DNA from: Diplosphaera chodatii
Lineage: Eukaryota; Chlorophyta; Trebouxiophyceae; Prasiolales; Stichococcaceae
NCBI GenBank assembly: GCA_032358165.1
Contig: JAALGY010000030.1
Location: 1-64,000 of the forward strand
Length of the DNA: 64,000 bases
Reading direction: 5' to 3'
In this document: piece after piece, positions 35,501 to 46,224 of the stretch
Layout: each line of letters starts with the position of its first letter
Numbering within the stretch: the first letter of the stretch is position 1
Translations under genes and position numbers: made by a program
The notes under the pieces: model-generated
Told to the model about the DNA's origin: nothing
What the model saw: the letters and a program-made list of their open reading frames with translations, nothing else
Database searches by the model: none

Positions 35501-38500
35501 GTTCATGCCATCCCGCAGGCTGGTCACCAGCGCCACATCCGTCACCGCGTACAGCGCGCACAGCTGCAGGGCAGCACAGCAGCCGGCTGAGGGCACCTCT
35601 TCAGGCCCGATGGACCTGGGCTCCGTCTGAGATCGCTCCTGAACAGCACTCGGCTGCGGTGCAGCCACTCGGAGGACACATTGTGACTGATCGTGCGTCC
35701 AGCCCTGCAGTCCGACAGGCTGCAGTCAGAGGCAGCCTCGCAGCAGCCGGGGCCGCACCTCGTGGAAGGACAGCTGGCGGTCCAGGTGGTGGATGGGGTT
35801 CTCGGTCAGCGTGCCGTAGCGCCCGTTGATGCGCCCCACGATCTCGTGCACCATCGACCGCAGCCGCTGCAGCACGCACAGCGCGGCTCAGGGGGCAGAC
35901 CGAGCCGCTTGCTCGTGCACATGGTGATTGGTCAAAGGGCCCAGGTGCAGGCAGAGGTGGATGGCGAAGGGGCGCAGGCGCAGTGGGCAGCGGCAGGCAT
36001 GCAGGGGTGCGTGAGGCAGCAGGCAAGGGGGCACCTGGTACTCGGGGACATCGGTGCGGGACGGCACCGCGATCTGCACCAGCAGCACCCGGTCCCGCCA
36101 CTCCGGGTTCTCCTCCTGCAGGCTTCCAACGGCATTTATTGGCCGCCTGTGCTTGTGCTGCGCCAGGGACAGGAGGTATTTGTGCAGATGCTGCTGTCGC
36201 TGCGGTGAGGCAACGTTGCTGGTGGAGGGTGCCAATGACTGTGATGGAAAGCGCACCAGAAACTTCTCAAAGGCCAGCAGCTTCTGTGGGATGCCCTTGA
36301 TCATGTCCAGACGGTCCACCCCGAGCATCACCTACGGGGCGAGCCGACGTCACAACCCAGCTGAGTTTGAGGTTGTGAGCCGCCTCTTGACCAGCATGTG
36401 GCCAGCACACCCTGTGTGTGTTTCACCTGTGGCGCAGCTGAGCTTGGCAGCACATGCACAGGTCGACACGCCTAGCTGGTGTGCACTTGGATTGCAGGGC
36501 CCCACACCTTGCGCCCCGCGTATTTGTTGAGCAGCTGGGCGATGGAGCCGCGCACGGAGTCCTCCTCCAGGGCGGCGGCAAAGCGCTCCGGGTCGATGCC
36601 GATGGGGAACGCCGCCACGCGCGTCAGGCTGCCGTTGTCCTCCACCCCCTCCGGCGTGCCCTGATATTTTGATGCAAAGCAGTCAGGAATCCTTGGCAGA
36701 TGTATCGCGCGAATGCAACCCATCAGTTTGGCTGTCATTGTCCACTATCGCCTCCCACGGCCCCTGGTCAATTAGCTCTAGTCACCCTGGTGACTCACCA
36801 TCAGGCCTTGGCATCTGCTTGTCAGCCGATAGGTACCATCGCCAGTGCTTTCATATGCATCAGCCTGCCAGCAGCGCGCTGAGCCTGACGCATGTATGCC
36901 CAACATGCAAGGCTGCTGTCTGTCAGCTGACTTGCAAGCACAGCTGGAGAACATAGGGTCTAGGCAGCACACCTCCAGGCCCAGGATGCGGGTGCCGGCG
37001 GACACGAAGTGGCGCGCGTAGTCGTAGGTGTGGAAGCCGATCAGGTCCGCGCGCAGCACCGCCCGCAGCACCTCCTCCCGCACCGGCAGGGTGCGATAGA
37101 TCTCGCTGCTGGGGAAGGGCGTGTGCAGGAACCAGCCCACCTGCCAGGACATGGTACAACACACAACCAGGGTGTGGCCGAGGTATTGTGCGCAAGTCTC
37201 GCAGGCAGGCTATAGTAACCATGTCAGCGCAGCATCGAAGCAGCTGATGATGCACATGAGCATGCATGGTGACACGGTGAGGCGAGCACACAGCTGAGAG
37301 CAACATCAACAAGACAACAGGCGCGGATGCGGTGGCAGTAGTTGCCAATGTTCAGCAGAGCATTGCACCTTCATCTTGGGGTGCTGCTTCTTGAGCATCG
37401 CGGGCAGCAGCATCAGGTGGTAGTCCTGCGCCCACACCACGTCGCCCTCCCTGTAGATGTCGAACACCGCCTCCGCAAACTTCCTGCAGTGACCGAACAG
37501 CACAAAGTCAAGAGGCGTGACATCGGCCACAGGCTGCCCACAGCGTAGCGAGCATGCCAAGAGGGCATGCAGGTGATGCAGGCAGCACTACAGAGACGAC
37601 GGCTGGCCGAATGGGATGGCTGGCCGACTGGGCTCAGCAGAAGGGACGTGCCTGTTGGCGTCCTGGTACGCGGCCCACTGGAACTGCAGCGTGCGCGTCT
37701 CCGACAGCTTGGTCTCGATGTTGAGCGGCACGTAGTGGAACAGCGCCCACAGCACGCTGTTGCAGAAGCCGTTGTAGTGCAGGTCCACCTGCGATTGAGC
37801 ACGTGCTGGGTGTTAAAAGCCTGCAGACCCACGACTCGGGTGAAAGGGACTGGTGCAAGAAAACCCACAAGTTTGAAACTTGACCACTGAAACTCCTCAA
37901 CCTGCTCACCGTCTTCTCATCCAGGTACACCGGGATGTAGCCCTCCTTGCTGAGTGCGGCGGTCAGGCTGTCCCGGTCAGGCCCCTCCTCCACATACACG
38001 CCTGCAGGGACAGCAAGCGTGTCATATCAGCTGTCCTCGGCGGGCGTCGACCGGGTTGGCAAGTCGGTTGGACCGTGAACATCTGGAACAACATACGCAC
38101 CTGGCCAGCCAATCCAGTTTGCCCGGAAGTTGTGCACCCCCATGAGAGCCGACACCAGCCCGCCTGCGCTGACCTGCAGGTACGGCATGCGCTGAACTGA
38201 GCGCGGCCCCCAGCACAGTGGAACACCATGAAGATAACGTGTCAGCATTCCGGCACTCCCCACCTCAAACTGCCACCGCCCGGCCTTGTCGCGGTAGGCC
38301 GAGACCGGCAGCCGGTTGGCCACGACCAGCAGCCGCTGCTGGCTGCCGTCCGCCGCGCCGGCCGCGCCCGCCACGTAGGGTATGGATGCGCCCGTCTCCC
38401 CGGGCGACTCCCGCGCCTCCGGCCGGGCTGCGTGCCAGGGTTGCGCTACTCATGTGCCGGATATGAGAGCAAGGTCGCGGGCGCCAACGCCTTCTGGCAC

Positions 38501-39603
38501 GCCACCAACCAACTTGACATTGGAGACGAGCACAAATGTGTCTCTCTGGGGCACTGCTGCAGCCGTGGCAGCTGATGGCAAAGCACAGCTTAAACTGTTA
38601 CCACATGGTGCTGCTGCCCACGTACCTAAGTGCCTCGCAGCGCTGGCTGGCGCTGAGGCGGCGCCGGCCGTCGAGCGCTCGGAGGGGTCGGTGGCGGTCG
38701 CCGCGCGCAGCTGCGGCAGGGCGCCGCTGCCCCTCCGATGACCCAGCCCTGCTGCAGCAGGATGGTGGGGTGGACTCCTGCCTGCCAAAGCTGTCGTGGC
38801 CGCCTGACCTTGCTCCGACACGTGCGGCGCTGAACACGGGTTGAGCTCACAACGCCGCGGCGAGCACGACGTGCAGGCAAGGCCTGCACCTGGCCGGGGC
38901 GTGGTCGCCGAGGTGGCGGGCGGCCCGCCGCCGCCGCCGAGGCTGCCGGAGCCCTGCGGCGTCAGCGGCGGCGCGGGCAGCGGCGGCGCGCCCTCCCCCC
39001 ACAGCAGCGTCTGGCTCTTGCTGCGCCTCAGCCGCTGCAGCAGCAGCCGGTCTGCAGCGCACATACGACGGCGGGTCCTGAGGAGTGGGAATCACCCACA
39101 CGGCAACGTGGCACTGCCCTGCCCCTGGCCAGCATGATACATTTCAAGAGGCAGGCGTGTCTTGGCAGCCTGACGGAGTGGCCACCCTGCAGCGCCGGCA
39201 CCCACCGACGCGCGAGGTGGAGACGGAGCGCGGCGGCCCGCTGTTGAGCGAGTGCAGCCCTGTAGCGAGGCTGACCGCCGAGCCCTGCTCGTCCGCGTCA
39301 CCCACCGACTGCGTGCCCACCTGCTTTGGAGGTTGGCCAAATCGTAATCACAACGAATTGGCCAACGGCTTTCCAAGCATAGCATGATCACAGGGCCCGT
39401 CCGCGCTGCCGCACTCGCGTGCTGCTGGCGGTGCGGGGTGCACCACGTTCAGCTGCGGCGAGCCGTGCAGAATGTCGGCGGTGTGAAGAGCACGCAGAGT
39501 GGGATATGCGCACCGTCTCATCAGTGTCGCGCTGCGACGCCGGCAGGTCCGCATCCTGGAAGCCGGCCTCGCTGGGGGAGCGGCTCAGGTTCAGGTCCGA
39601 CAT
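29502..39603 (-). CDS. TPS1: Class I trehalose-6-phosphate synthase (TPS1-type) with inactive TPP domain
   Basis: About 30 exons. The N-terminal region (39.6-38.6 kb, from [12 protein letters not shown]) is low complexity. The GT20 synthase domain runs from 38.35 to 34.7 kb: [139 protein letters not shown]. It joins UDP-glucose and glucose 6-phosphate. The phosphatase-like domain follows (34.4-32.5 kb), but its catalytic DxDGT is replaced in [13 protein letters not shown], the class I pattern, so it should not dephosphorylate. [15 protein letters not shown] and [12 protein letters not shown] also match TPS1. The true C-terminus is [13 protein letters not shown] (about 29720-29800) plus [17 protein letters not shown] to the stop at 29502. 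Unusually, about 400 residues of Ala/Ser/Pro/Gly-rich sequence (32.3-30.1 kb) separate FTFFE from LFSCTVGR. The start is the best-supported in-frame ATG; earlier exons are possible. Confidence 0.88.
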
Positions 39604-40694
39604 GCAGGCGGCGCGCTGCCTGGCCGCCTGCGCTGCTGCTGCGCCTGCCGCCTGGCAGCGGGCTGCTGAGGCAGCGCCGCTAGCACCGCAGCATCGGCTT
39701 CGGCGGGGCGCTGCGGCACTCGCGGGTCGCTTGCAGCGTCTCAACCTCGCAAAAGCTGGCGCTGCCCTAAGAGGTGTCTGAGCGAAGCGTCGCCTGCGCT
39801 GATGTACATATAGCACGGCTCGGCGTAGCGGCGCAACTGCTGCGGCGGACTAGATCATGTTACGGGCCACATATGATACCGCCGCCGTCGACGATGCAGA
39901 GGCTAGACCATGCTTCAGTGTCAGTGATGCGTCACAGCTGTCAGCCCACTCAATGCTACATCAGGCTGAGCCAGAGGCGCAGCATTCAGCTGGGTGAGCA
40001 ATATGGTTCAGTCTCTGCCGTCCGTCGGAATACTGATCACTACGACTCGGCTTGTGTTACACAAGCTTCGTATGTACGTTGTTTACTACACGACGCGCAT
40101 TTGTGCTGCATTGTCTTCAGGATGGACCGCTAAGAATGTCGCACAAACTGCAGGCGCATCGGTGCTCAGGCACCGGATCAGAGGAAGCCGATGAGGCTAA
40201 AGCAAGCACTGAGTATGCAAGTCTGACTGCGGGCAGCGTGGGAATGGTTGCAATGGCAGCTGCGAGCCACATCAGCACGGATTTGCACCGCCCTGCAACT
40301 TTATTGCGGTGCGCTTTTCACGATCCCAAACCTGTATTCACCAACTGTCCTGAATATCAGACATCTGCGCACGTAAATCGTGGATCCTCTGCTGCGGTGA
40401 CAACATCCAACTGTTGTCCTGTTTGCCGGTTCCGTCGTGCGTCAGCCGACTTGTCAGCTTTGTCGAAGCACTATATACATCAGCGCAGCGATCAAGCAGT
40501 CACGTTGACGTGCATCCTGTCATCTGGCAAGTCAACACTCAGCACGCGGCCGGCCTTTCTCGAGGGCAGTGCCCGGGCTGCAAGCCGCGCCAGCCTGACG
40601 TGCACCCGAGACAGGCACAGGGCCTGCACCCAGCAGTAAAGCGACCCCACCAGGCAGCCGAAGCAGCACGCTAATCCGTCGGACAGCGGCGACC
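39604..40694. promoter_or_regulatory. Divergent promoter region, TPS / NC2-alpha, with TATATA at 40472
   Basis: About 1.1 kb between two divergent starts. TATATA at 40472-40477, in CACTATATACATC, lies 218 bp before the NC2-alpha ATG and could be its core promoter. Open frames such as 40052-40639 (+) have no motif. The rest shows no structure. Confidence 0.4.
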
Positions 40695-42490
40695 ATGGCG
40701 CAGGATCCGGAGGCCGATGCCGCCGGCGGCGCCGACGCCGCTGCAGGGGGTGCCATGGTGCGGCGGGCGCGCAAGGCCAACCCCCTGGCCAACCGCATCA
40801 AGCGGCTCATGCAGACGGACGAGGACGTCGGCAAGATCGCGCAGGCGTCGCCAGCCCTCATAGGTGATGACCGGCACGTAGGATCCGGGGAGAGGCGCCT
40901 ACGCATGACCTGGCCCTGCTAGTCGCTGCAGCCAGGCGTGACAGTACCATGTGAGATCACCTGCAGGCAGGGCGCTGGAGCTGTTCCTGGGGCGGCTGTG
41001 CGGCGGCGCGCACCGGGTGGCGCAGCAGTACTACAGCAGCACCATCGCGGCGGGCCACCTGTGAGCGCCCGCGACTCCCCTAACCACCCTCTGCAGATGC
41101 TGCAGTTGCGTCACAGTACCAACCAGCCTCTGCACCGAGTGGGCCTGGCCATGCCCTCAGACCTTGACCTCATGAAACCTTACAGGAAGGCGGCGGTTGC
41201 AGCGGATCCGACGCTGGACTTTCTGAAGGAGGCGGTGGCGGAGGCGCCCGACCTGCCGGAGCCGCCGCTGGAGCCGCCGGCGCGTGTGGCGCGCCAAAGG
41301 TGAGCTGCTGGGAGTGTCCACTGTTTCTCCTGCAAACCTGGTAGTTCGTGGCATGGGAGGGGTGCTGGGCGAGTGAGAAGCCGTAGTGTGGTGTGCGGGA
41401 TCCGTGCTCGCGGCCTGCTGGGAAAAACTGCAGTACTTGCCCACCCCTGCACACCGTTGCTGAGCATGGGGTTGCGCTCTACGGTTGCTGCATGGCTAAA
41501 ATGCATCTCCACTCGCCCCGGCAGAGGCCTGCTGCGAAACGTCAGCCAACAACCAGACCACATTTCTGTGCGCATGCAGGAAGAAGGCGGCGGCAGCAGC
41601 AGCGGGCGACGGCAGCGAGGCAGAGGCGGCGACGCCAGAGAAGGCGGCTCGAAAGCCGCGTGCGCGCAAGCGCAAACCAGCTGACAGTGATGACGAGGAG
41701 GTAAGCTGAGCTGAAACCCAGCGTCGACATCTTCACATTGAGGCATTCCGTAGTTTGTTGCACAGGCGAGAAGCCATGCTGCCACTGGTCACTGTGGCAT
41801 GTGCGGTGGCGTTCAGGAGCCGGACGCAGCGGAGGCCTCAGACTACGACCCGGACAACGAGGACGGCGGCGGCAGCAGGAAGAAGCGGCAGCGGAAGCGG
41901 GCGCCGCGCAAGCCATCAAAGGCTGCGGCGGCGGCGGGGTCGGATGATGCCGACGCACCCGCAGGCCGGCCGAAATCCCGGCCCCGCAAGAAAGCTGCCA
42001 AGGCAGTGGAGCCTGATAAGCCGCCCCTGGACGATGATGAAGGTGAGCAGCCAAAGGCTTCGCTTGCGTCTGTTCAGCAGCAAAACTGCAGACCTGCTGC
42101 GGCCGTGGTCATCCTTCATGTGCTGCACCACTTGACGTGCACTGGAGGTGCTGTCAGCAGCCTATGAACATCTGTTGGTGATCCCCCTGCCATGCAGATG
42201 AAGCAGCTGGTGGCTGGCATGTTGTGTCAGATGGAGCAACAGTGGCAACGCCAGCGGATGCGCCACCAGCAGTCAGAACAGGTGGGGACCCACCAGCCAC
42301 GGACGCTAAGGCTGCAGTCAGTCCAGTAGCAGCCGCGGCTGAGCCTGCAGCAGATGGCGCGGCAGAATCCGAGGCGACAGCGGCGAAATCGGGAGCAGAT
42401 AATGTGCCTGCGCTGGGCGCGCTGCCGACATTCGCTTACAGCACACATCTGGTGCCGGACGTTGAGGAGGACGACTATGATGCTGACTAG
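40695..42490 (+). CDS. DRAP1: NC2-alpha / DRAP1 histone-fold transcription corepressor
   Basis: Six in-phase exons give 338 residues: 40695-40863, 40967-41060, 41186-41299, 41580-41700, 41817-42042, 42198-42490. The histone fold is near the N-terminus: NPLANRIKRLMQTDEDVGKI, then SPALIGRALELFLGRL and VAQQYYSSTIAAGHLK, followed by LDFLKEAVAEAPDLPEPP, which matches the DFLxxxVxxxPD segment of DRAP1. With NC2-beta (Dr1) this subunit binds TBP on DNA and blocks TFIIA/TFIIB entry. The remainder is a basic, nuclear-localisation-like stretch (RKPRARKRKPADSDDEE, KKRQRKRAPRKPSK) and an acidic/Ala-rich tail ending in DVEEDDYDAD, longer than in plant homologues. CHRAC/Pol-epsilon histone-fold subunits are the alternative, but the TDEDVGKI and DFLKE pattern favours NC2-alpha. 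A TGTAA signal lies 48 bp after the stop. Confidence 0.85.
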
Positions 42491-42537
42491 CAAACTGAGG
42501 TGGCACTCGTGATCAGCGTTGCTTCCACGCCACTTGG

Positions 42538-42542
42538 TGTAA
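42538..42542 (+). terminator. TGTAA polyadenylation signal of NC2-alpha
   Basis: TGTAA is the usual polyadenylation signal of chlorophyte nuclear genes. It sits 48 bp downstream of the NC2-alpha stop codon on the same strand. Confidence 0.55.
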
Positions 42543-43137
42543 GCAGGTACTGCTACACGTGACACAGTCAGCCTGTTGTTGAATGCCTCGTGATCGCACT
42601 GCACGGTCTGCGGTTCGGAGGAGAGTTGTCACGGTGCAACGTCAGACTGGGGAGACATTGTCGCAGGGGCAGAATGCATGGTGCAGTCACTACATGTCAA
42701 ACCCCTATGCAGCATGGTGGCCACAAGCGTAGGTCGCGACACTGCGTACGCGTCAGTGCTTGCTTCCACTTCACCGTCAGTTTGCTGGCGAAATTGCACA
42801 GTCCACAGCCGCGGATTGCTAGTAAGTCAAGACAGACTGACGCGCACAGCACCAATTGCCACATACACAGCTATAAAGCCGATGGTCCATTAGTTCCAGG
42901 TATTTCGGCTCTCTTTTCGCGACCAGTTGCTCAGCCACTCTGGCAGCGTGGCGCTGGCTGGTCACTGTCGTGAAGCAATCAGCAGCAAACTGATTGCATG
43001 GCGCAGCCATGACCACCGCCATTCTGAGCGCTGTTATCGGCATTCAGGTTTAGCACGGCTCTCTGACAGGCTCAGCGCTTCCGACTGCAGCTATGAGGTG
43101 GTCTGGAACATCCCGCTGACACCCAGCTGCGTCTAGC
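42543..43137. other. Intergenic region NC2-alpha to CCB4
   Basis: About 0.6 kb between tandem genes, presumably the CCB4 promoter and 5' UTR. No TATA-like box close to the start, no repeat and no supported frame. Confidence 0.4.
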
Positions 43138-45782
43138 ATGTGTGCAGAGCGTATGGGTGCAGGTGTGCTGCTCCGGCAGGCCCCCAGCCGTCCAGCAGCC
43201 TTTGCCAGCTGCGCAGCGACGTTTCAGCGCCGGCATTCCAGCTGCATTCCACGCCTGCCGCACCATGCGGCCCCTGCGCTGCGCACCAGCAGGCGCTGTC
43301 GCAGAGGCCGCGGCGTCACGCCATGCAGAGCCCAGCAGCCCGAGGTGAGGAGCTCTGGGATATCCCCGCTTGCATCAAAACCTCGTGAGGTGTGTTCAGA
43401 CGCGTCAACATGCTGTGGCTCGCATCTTCCAGCTGCCGCTGCTGCTGCGTGAGGCTGCACGGCTTGGCATGGTGAGGGGCACCTTCCAGCTGATGCATGC
43501 CTATGCTGCGGCCTGTCGATGGCTGTGACGCCATCGAGACGAGCACTGCCCCGCAGACGCTGCCGGACGCGGCGTTCGACCCGCTGGCGCGGTTCGAGGG
43601 GCGGCTGCGGCTGCTGCCGCTGGCGGCGGGCGTCGCGGGCATCGCCGGGACGCTGCTGAACCGCCTGCTGTCAGGGGTGCGGGTCCGGGACCTATGCCTG
43701 CACTCCAGCTGATGGCAGATGATCACGTTGCACGCCGTGCTGCTGCTAGCGCTGCGGCAGCGGCCGCAGCAGGGACCAGTGCCCGTGTAAGTTGCCACGC
43801 CATGCAGACTGTTCGTGTGCCCTCTGGTGCCCTGATACTGGCCTGAGAACATGCTCTGGCCAATACATTCCCGGACCACACCTATGCACCAACTTTGCTA
43901 CACGCCAGCCAACTCTTTTATAACTCAGCAGCGGTGCGCTCCACTGCAGATCGCGCCGATAGCGGACGCGGGCTCGGCGCAGAGCCGTGCAGACGTGCTG
44001 CTGATCGGCATGAGCGGCGCGCTCGTGCTGACAGGGCTCCAGGTGGGGTTGCTGCGGCAGCACAAACCCTCTGCTTTCTTTCTGGAGGCAGCACAGCAAA
44101 GTAAACAGGTGGCGCATGTGTAAGCACGACCGGCTTCAGAGCCTGGCAGCTCGTTAGGCGCAACCTCCATCTGAGCTGAAAACTGCTCAGCACTATGCTG
44201 TAGTGCTGCAGATGGCTTTACACATCCACTGCGGGCACATAGCGTCAACCATCTGTCACATCCGTCTTCTGTCATCCATCAAACGGTGGTGTGTGCTCGG
44301 CTGAGCACAGTGGCTGGCGCTGGCACCGAAGGAGACACAGTCGGTGGCGCCGGCGGGGCAGCGGATGGAGTGGCTGGACCCCTCGCTGCCGCCGGCAGCC
44401 GCCGAGGAGCTGCGCTGGTGCGATTCGACTTTCAGGAGGCTGTGCTGTCGCGGATGTGTATGTCATCCGCGTCAGAGTCCGCTGCCCACCCTGAGGTCCC
44501 AGTGTTGTACGGCCTTGGAGCGGGCGATCGCCGCCGGCGGCTGGCCGCTGCGGCGGGCGAGGGGCTCTCTCGCACTGCCTCTTGCTGCATGACGGCTCCG
44601 CTTGGCGCCCTGGACGTGGACCCAGGCTTAGCCCCTGCGGCCTGCAGGCCTGCGGCGGCGGGAGCGGCATGCACGCCGGGGCCATGTGCTTGCCTTGCGT
44701 GTTGAGGAATGCCACTGAGGGTGTGATGGAATGTGCAGGGCATGGCGGGCGCTGTCGTCCTCCAGCCGGTGCTGCGGCCTGGTCGCCTTCTGGGACGGCC
44801 GCCCAATCTGCCAGGTGCTGTGCGCCACATCGACCCCTGCGCCGGCGCTGCACGATAGTGGCCCTGGGTGTGCGGACACACCTGCACTCGCCTGCAGGCT
44901 GCACTGCAGCACTTGAAGGGATGTGCGCCGCCCCAGCAAGTTTTACATTCAAGCAAACACCAGCGCTCGGTGCAGACTGCAGCACGGGGCACACGTGGCA
45001 GTCTCATCATCACGTGAAGCTGAGTCGGCTGGTGCGCCCCTGCAGCTGGGCGCCGCTGCAGGGGGGGTGGAGGCGGGCGGCGCGCAGCCCGGGGAGCAGG
45101 TCGCCAAGGCGGCGGCCTCCGAGCGCGGCAACTACCTCGCCAACCTGACCCTGTACCCAGGTGAGCTGCCCCACGAGTCCCACCCCGGAGCAAGTCCGCA
45201 GCAAAGCTTGCCGGCTGTGCAGGCGTGCGCGGTTTTGCGCCCGCCGCCTGGTGCCGCCCTGATGTCAACGTGACGCCCCGACAGTCCGCTGTGCTGCTGC
45301 AGGCCGCTTCGAGTTCCTGCAGTACTTTCCGGACAGCACGCAGGGCGCGGCGCTGGCGCCGCTGGGCGGCCGCGGCTGCCTGGTAGCCGCGGTCGACGCC
45401 GTGCGGGGCTTCAGCAGGCTGGACCAGGCGCGATTGATACAGCAGGGTTTCTCTGAAGCATAGCCACTGGTTTGCCGCCCGGCTGTGTAGACGGTCGCCC
45501 CGCGGGTGTTGGAGTGAACGGGAGTCAGCCAGCAGGCGGTGTGGCAGATCATGCTGTCCGGCGTTGACGGCATGACACACGGCACTGGCTGCACGGAGCT
45601 GGCCGGTCTGGCAGCCGGGTCTGCAGGTGCTTTTGTGTCTCATGGCCAGTTCATCAACAGCGCCGCGCATGCAGGTGTGGCTTGCCACCATTGCGGACAA
45701 GCTGGACGCAACCCTGTCCGGTGGCGATGGCGATGAGCAGGACGGCAGCAGGAGCAGCAGCGGCGCGATGGCGGAAGTGTAG
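43138..45782 (+). CDS. CCB4: CCB4-like cofactor assembly factor for cytochrome b6 (complex C, subunit B)
   Basis: CCB4 is a thylakoid membrane protein of the CCB pathway that attaches haem c(n) to cytochrome b6. The first exon (43138 to about 43343) encodes an Arg/Ser/Ala-rich, acid-poor N-terminus, MCAERMGAGVLLRQAPSRPA onwards, resembling a plastid transit peptide. Then come FDPLARFEGRLRLLPLAAGV with a membrane segment ending NRLLSG (to 43676), IAPIADAGSAQSRADVLLIG plus a second membrane segment (43950-44042), and RMEWLDPSLPPAAAEELRW (about 44370). The conserved C-terminal part is NYLANLTLYPG (to 45160), RFEFLQYFPDSTQG with GFSRLDQ (45303-45427), and VWLATIADKLDATLSGG (45675-45782). The order and spacing match CCB4; the SRADVL and KLDATL motifs are the most telling. 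The last intron (45428-45674) seems to start with GC. The middle exons between 44.45 and 45.05 kb are uncertain. The start choice is tentative because two other frames also open nearby. Confidence 0.75.
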
Positions 45783-46224
45783 CACTGTCATCGTGCAGTC
45801 CCTGACTGCAAAGCTGTGCTTTGCCTGAGCAGCTTCTGAACATGAGTTGGTACAGTCATGACAGGCAGGGTGTTGCAGCGTCAATCAGATAATGCAGGAG
45901 AGCCTGTTGGAACGCTTTTGAAAGCCAGTGCCTCCCAGAGCTGTCTGTCACTCCTGCAATATTCATCAATGGGATTTGGCGGCAGCAAGTGACAGCCGCC
46001 AGCGCTAGTGGCTTGCTGGAGGACCTACATGCACAATATTGTCACCAGTCCCGGCCTGCTGCGAGCACTGGTGCGTGTACACCCATTTATTCAGGTATAC
46101 CATCACGGGTTATCCGACTCCTGCCGTGCTGCCGACCTTGCTGGCACCCGTGCCCGCCCTCTGCCTACTTGTCCGCAGCAGCATTCGTTTGCCTATCTGC
46201 TGTCTTGTTATGTTCGCCCCCTGA
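45783..46224. other. Convergent intergenic region, CCB4 / two-TM protein A
   Basis: About 0.44 kb between opposing stop codons. It should contain both 3' UTRs. Nothing else seen. Confidence 0.5.

Noticed and set aside
44432..45700. Minus-strand frame of 422 codons opposite CCB4
   Set aside because: It is antisense to exons with clear CCB4 homology and has no motif; such shadow frames are common at this GC content.
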